Shown here piece by piece: positions 5,858-5,859 of a stretch of 5,859 nt of DNA. The notes beneath the pieces are model-generated. The model worked only from the letters and a program-made list of their open reading frames with translations. It ran no database searches and was not told the origin of the DNA. How positions within the stretch are numbered: position 1 is the stretch's first letter; every line of letters starts with the position of its first letter. The stretch is taken from contig DAOWNV010000187.1 in the NCBI GenBank assembly GCA_030642405.1, forward strand, positions 1 to 5,859, written 5' to 3'. The translations under genes and the position numbers were made by a program. This DNA comes from Desulfosarcina sp. GTDB taxonomy: Bacteria > Desulfobacterota > Desulfobacteria > Desulfobacterales > Desulfosarcinaceae.

Positions 5858-5859
5858 AA

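Noticed and set aside
1..5859. Search for a defence island, mobile element or CRISPR array.
   Set aside because: No transposase, integrase, toxin-antitoxin pair, reverse transcriptase, nuclease cluster or spaced repeats were found. RecD is a housekeeping repair subunit and the remaining genes are metabolic or cell-wall.

Overview
The window reads as ordinary chromosomal DNA from a Gram-negative anaerobe. A deltaproteobacterium (Desulfobacterota, sulfate-reducer-like) is the best guess. This is an inference from protein style and gene company: a RecBCD-type RecD, a radical SAM protein with a C-x4-C-x2-C cluster motif, and a cobO-cobQ-cobU set for cobalamin. Base composition is mid-range and looks even throughout. 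I see no tRNA, rRNA, insertion sequence, CRISPR array, integrase or phage gene.

Layout, left to right. (1) Positions 2-841, plus strand: the C-terminal end of recD, the helicase alpha subunit of exonuclease V, cut by the left edge. (2) Positions 877-2043, minus strand: a radical SAM protein of unknown function, convergent with recD across only 35 bases. (3) Positions 2044-2226: the only sizeable non-coding stretch (183 bases), a divergent control region. It holds a perfect 14-base palindrome carrying a consensus -35 hexamer on each strand, followed directly by a second dyad over the probable rightward -10. (4) Positions 2227-5857, plus strand: four tightly packed genes, mltG (septal or elongation-associated endolytic murein transglycosylase), cobO (corrinoid adenosyltransferase), cobQ (adenosylcobyric acid synthase) and cobU (adenosylcobinamide kinase/guanylyltransferase). 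mltG and cobO overlap by 4 bases (GTGA), cobO and cobQ are 24 bases apart, and cobQ and cobU overlap by 4 or 25 bases depending on the cobU start. An ATG overlapping the cobU stop suggests that the operon continues past the right edge.

The three cob genes cover consecutive parts of late, nucleotide-loop-forming B12 synthesis. CobO adenosylates the cobyrinic acid a,c-diamide, CobQ amidates it to adenosylcobyric acid, and, after the CbiB step (not seen here), CobU phosphorylates and guanylylates adenosylcobinamide to give AdoCbi-GDP. CobS, CobT, CbiB and CobC/CobD functions are not visible and may lie downstream. The cell-wall gene mltG, at the head of the operon and translationally coupled to cobO, is the odd partner. 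I found no cobalamin riboswitch ahead of the operon.

I do not see an unknown defence or mobile system. The points most worth a second look are the symmetric divergent promoter region, the mltG-cob coupling, an 11-A run at the start of cobQ, an in-frame tandem duplication in MltG, and the unusual active-site residues of CobO.
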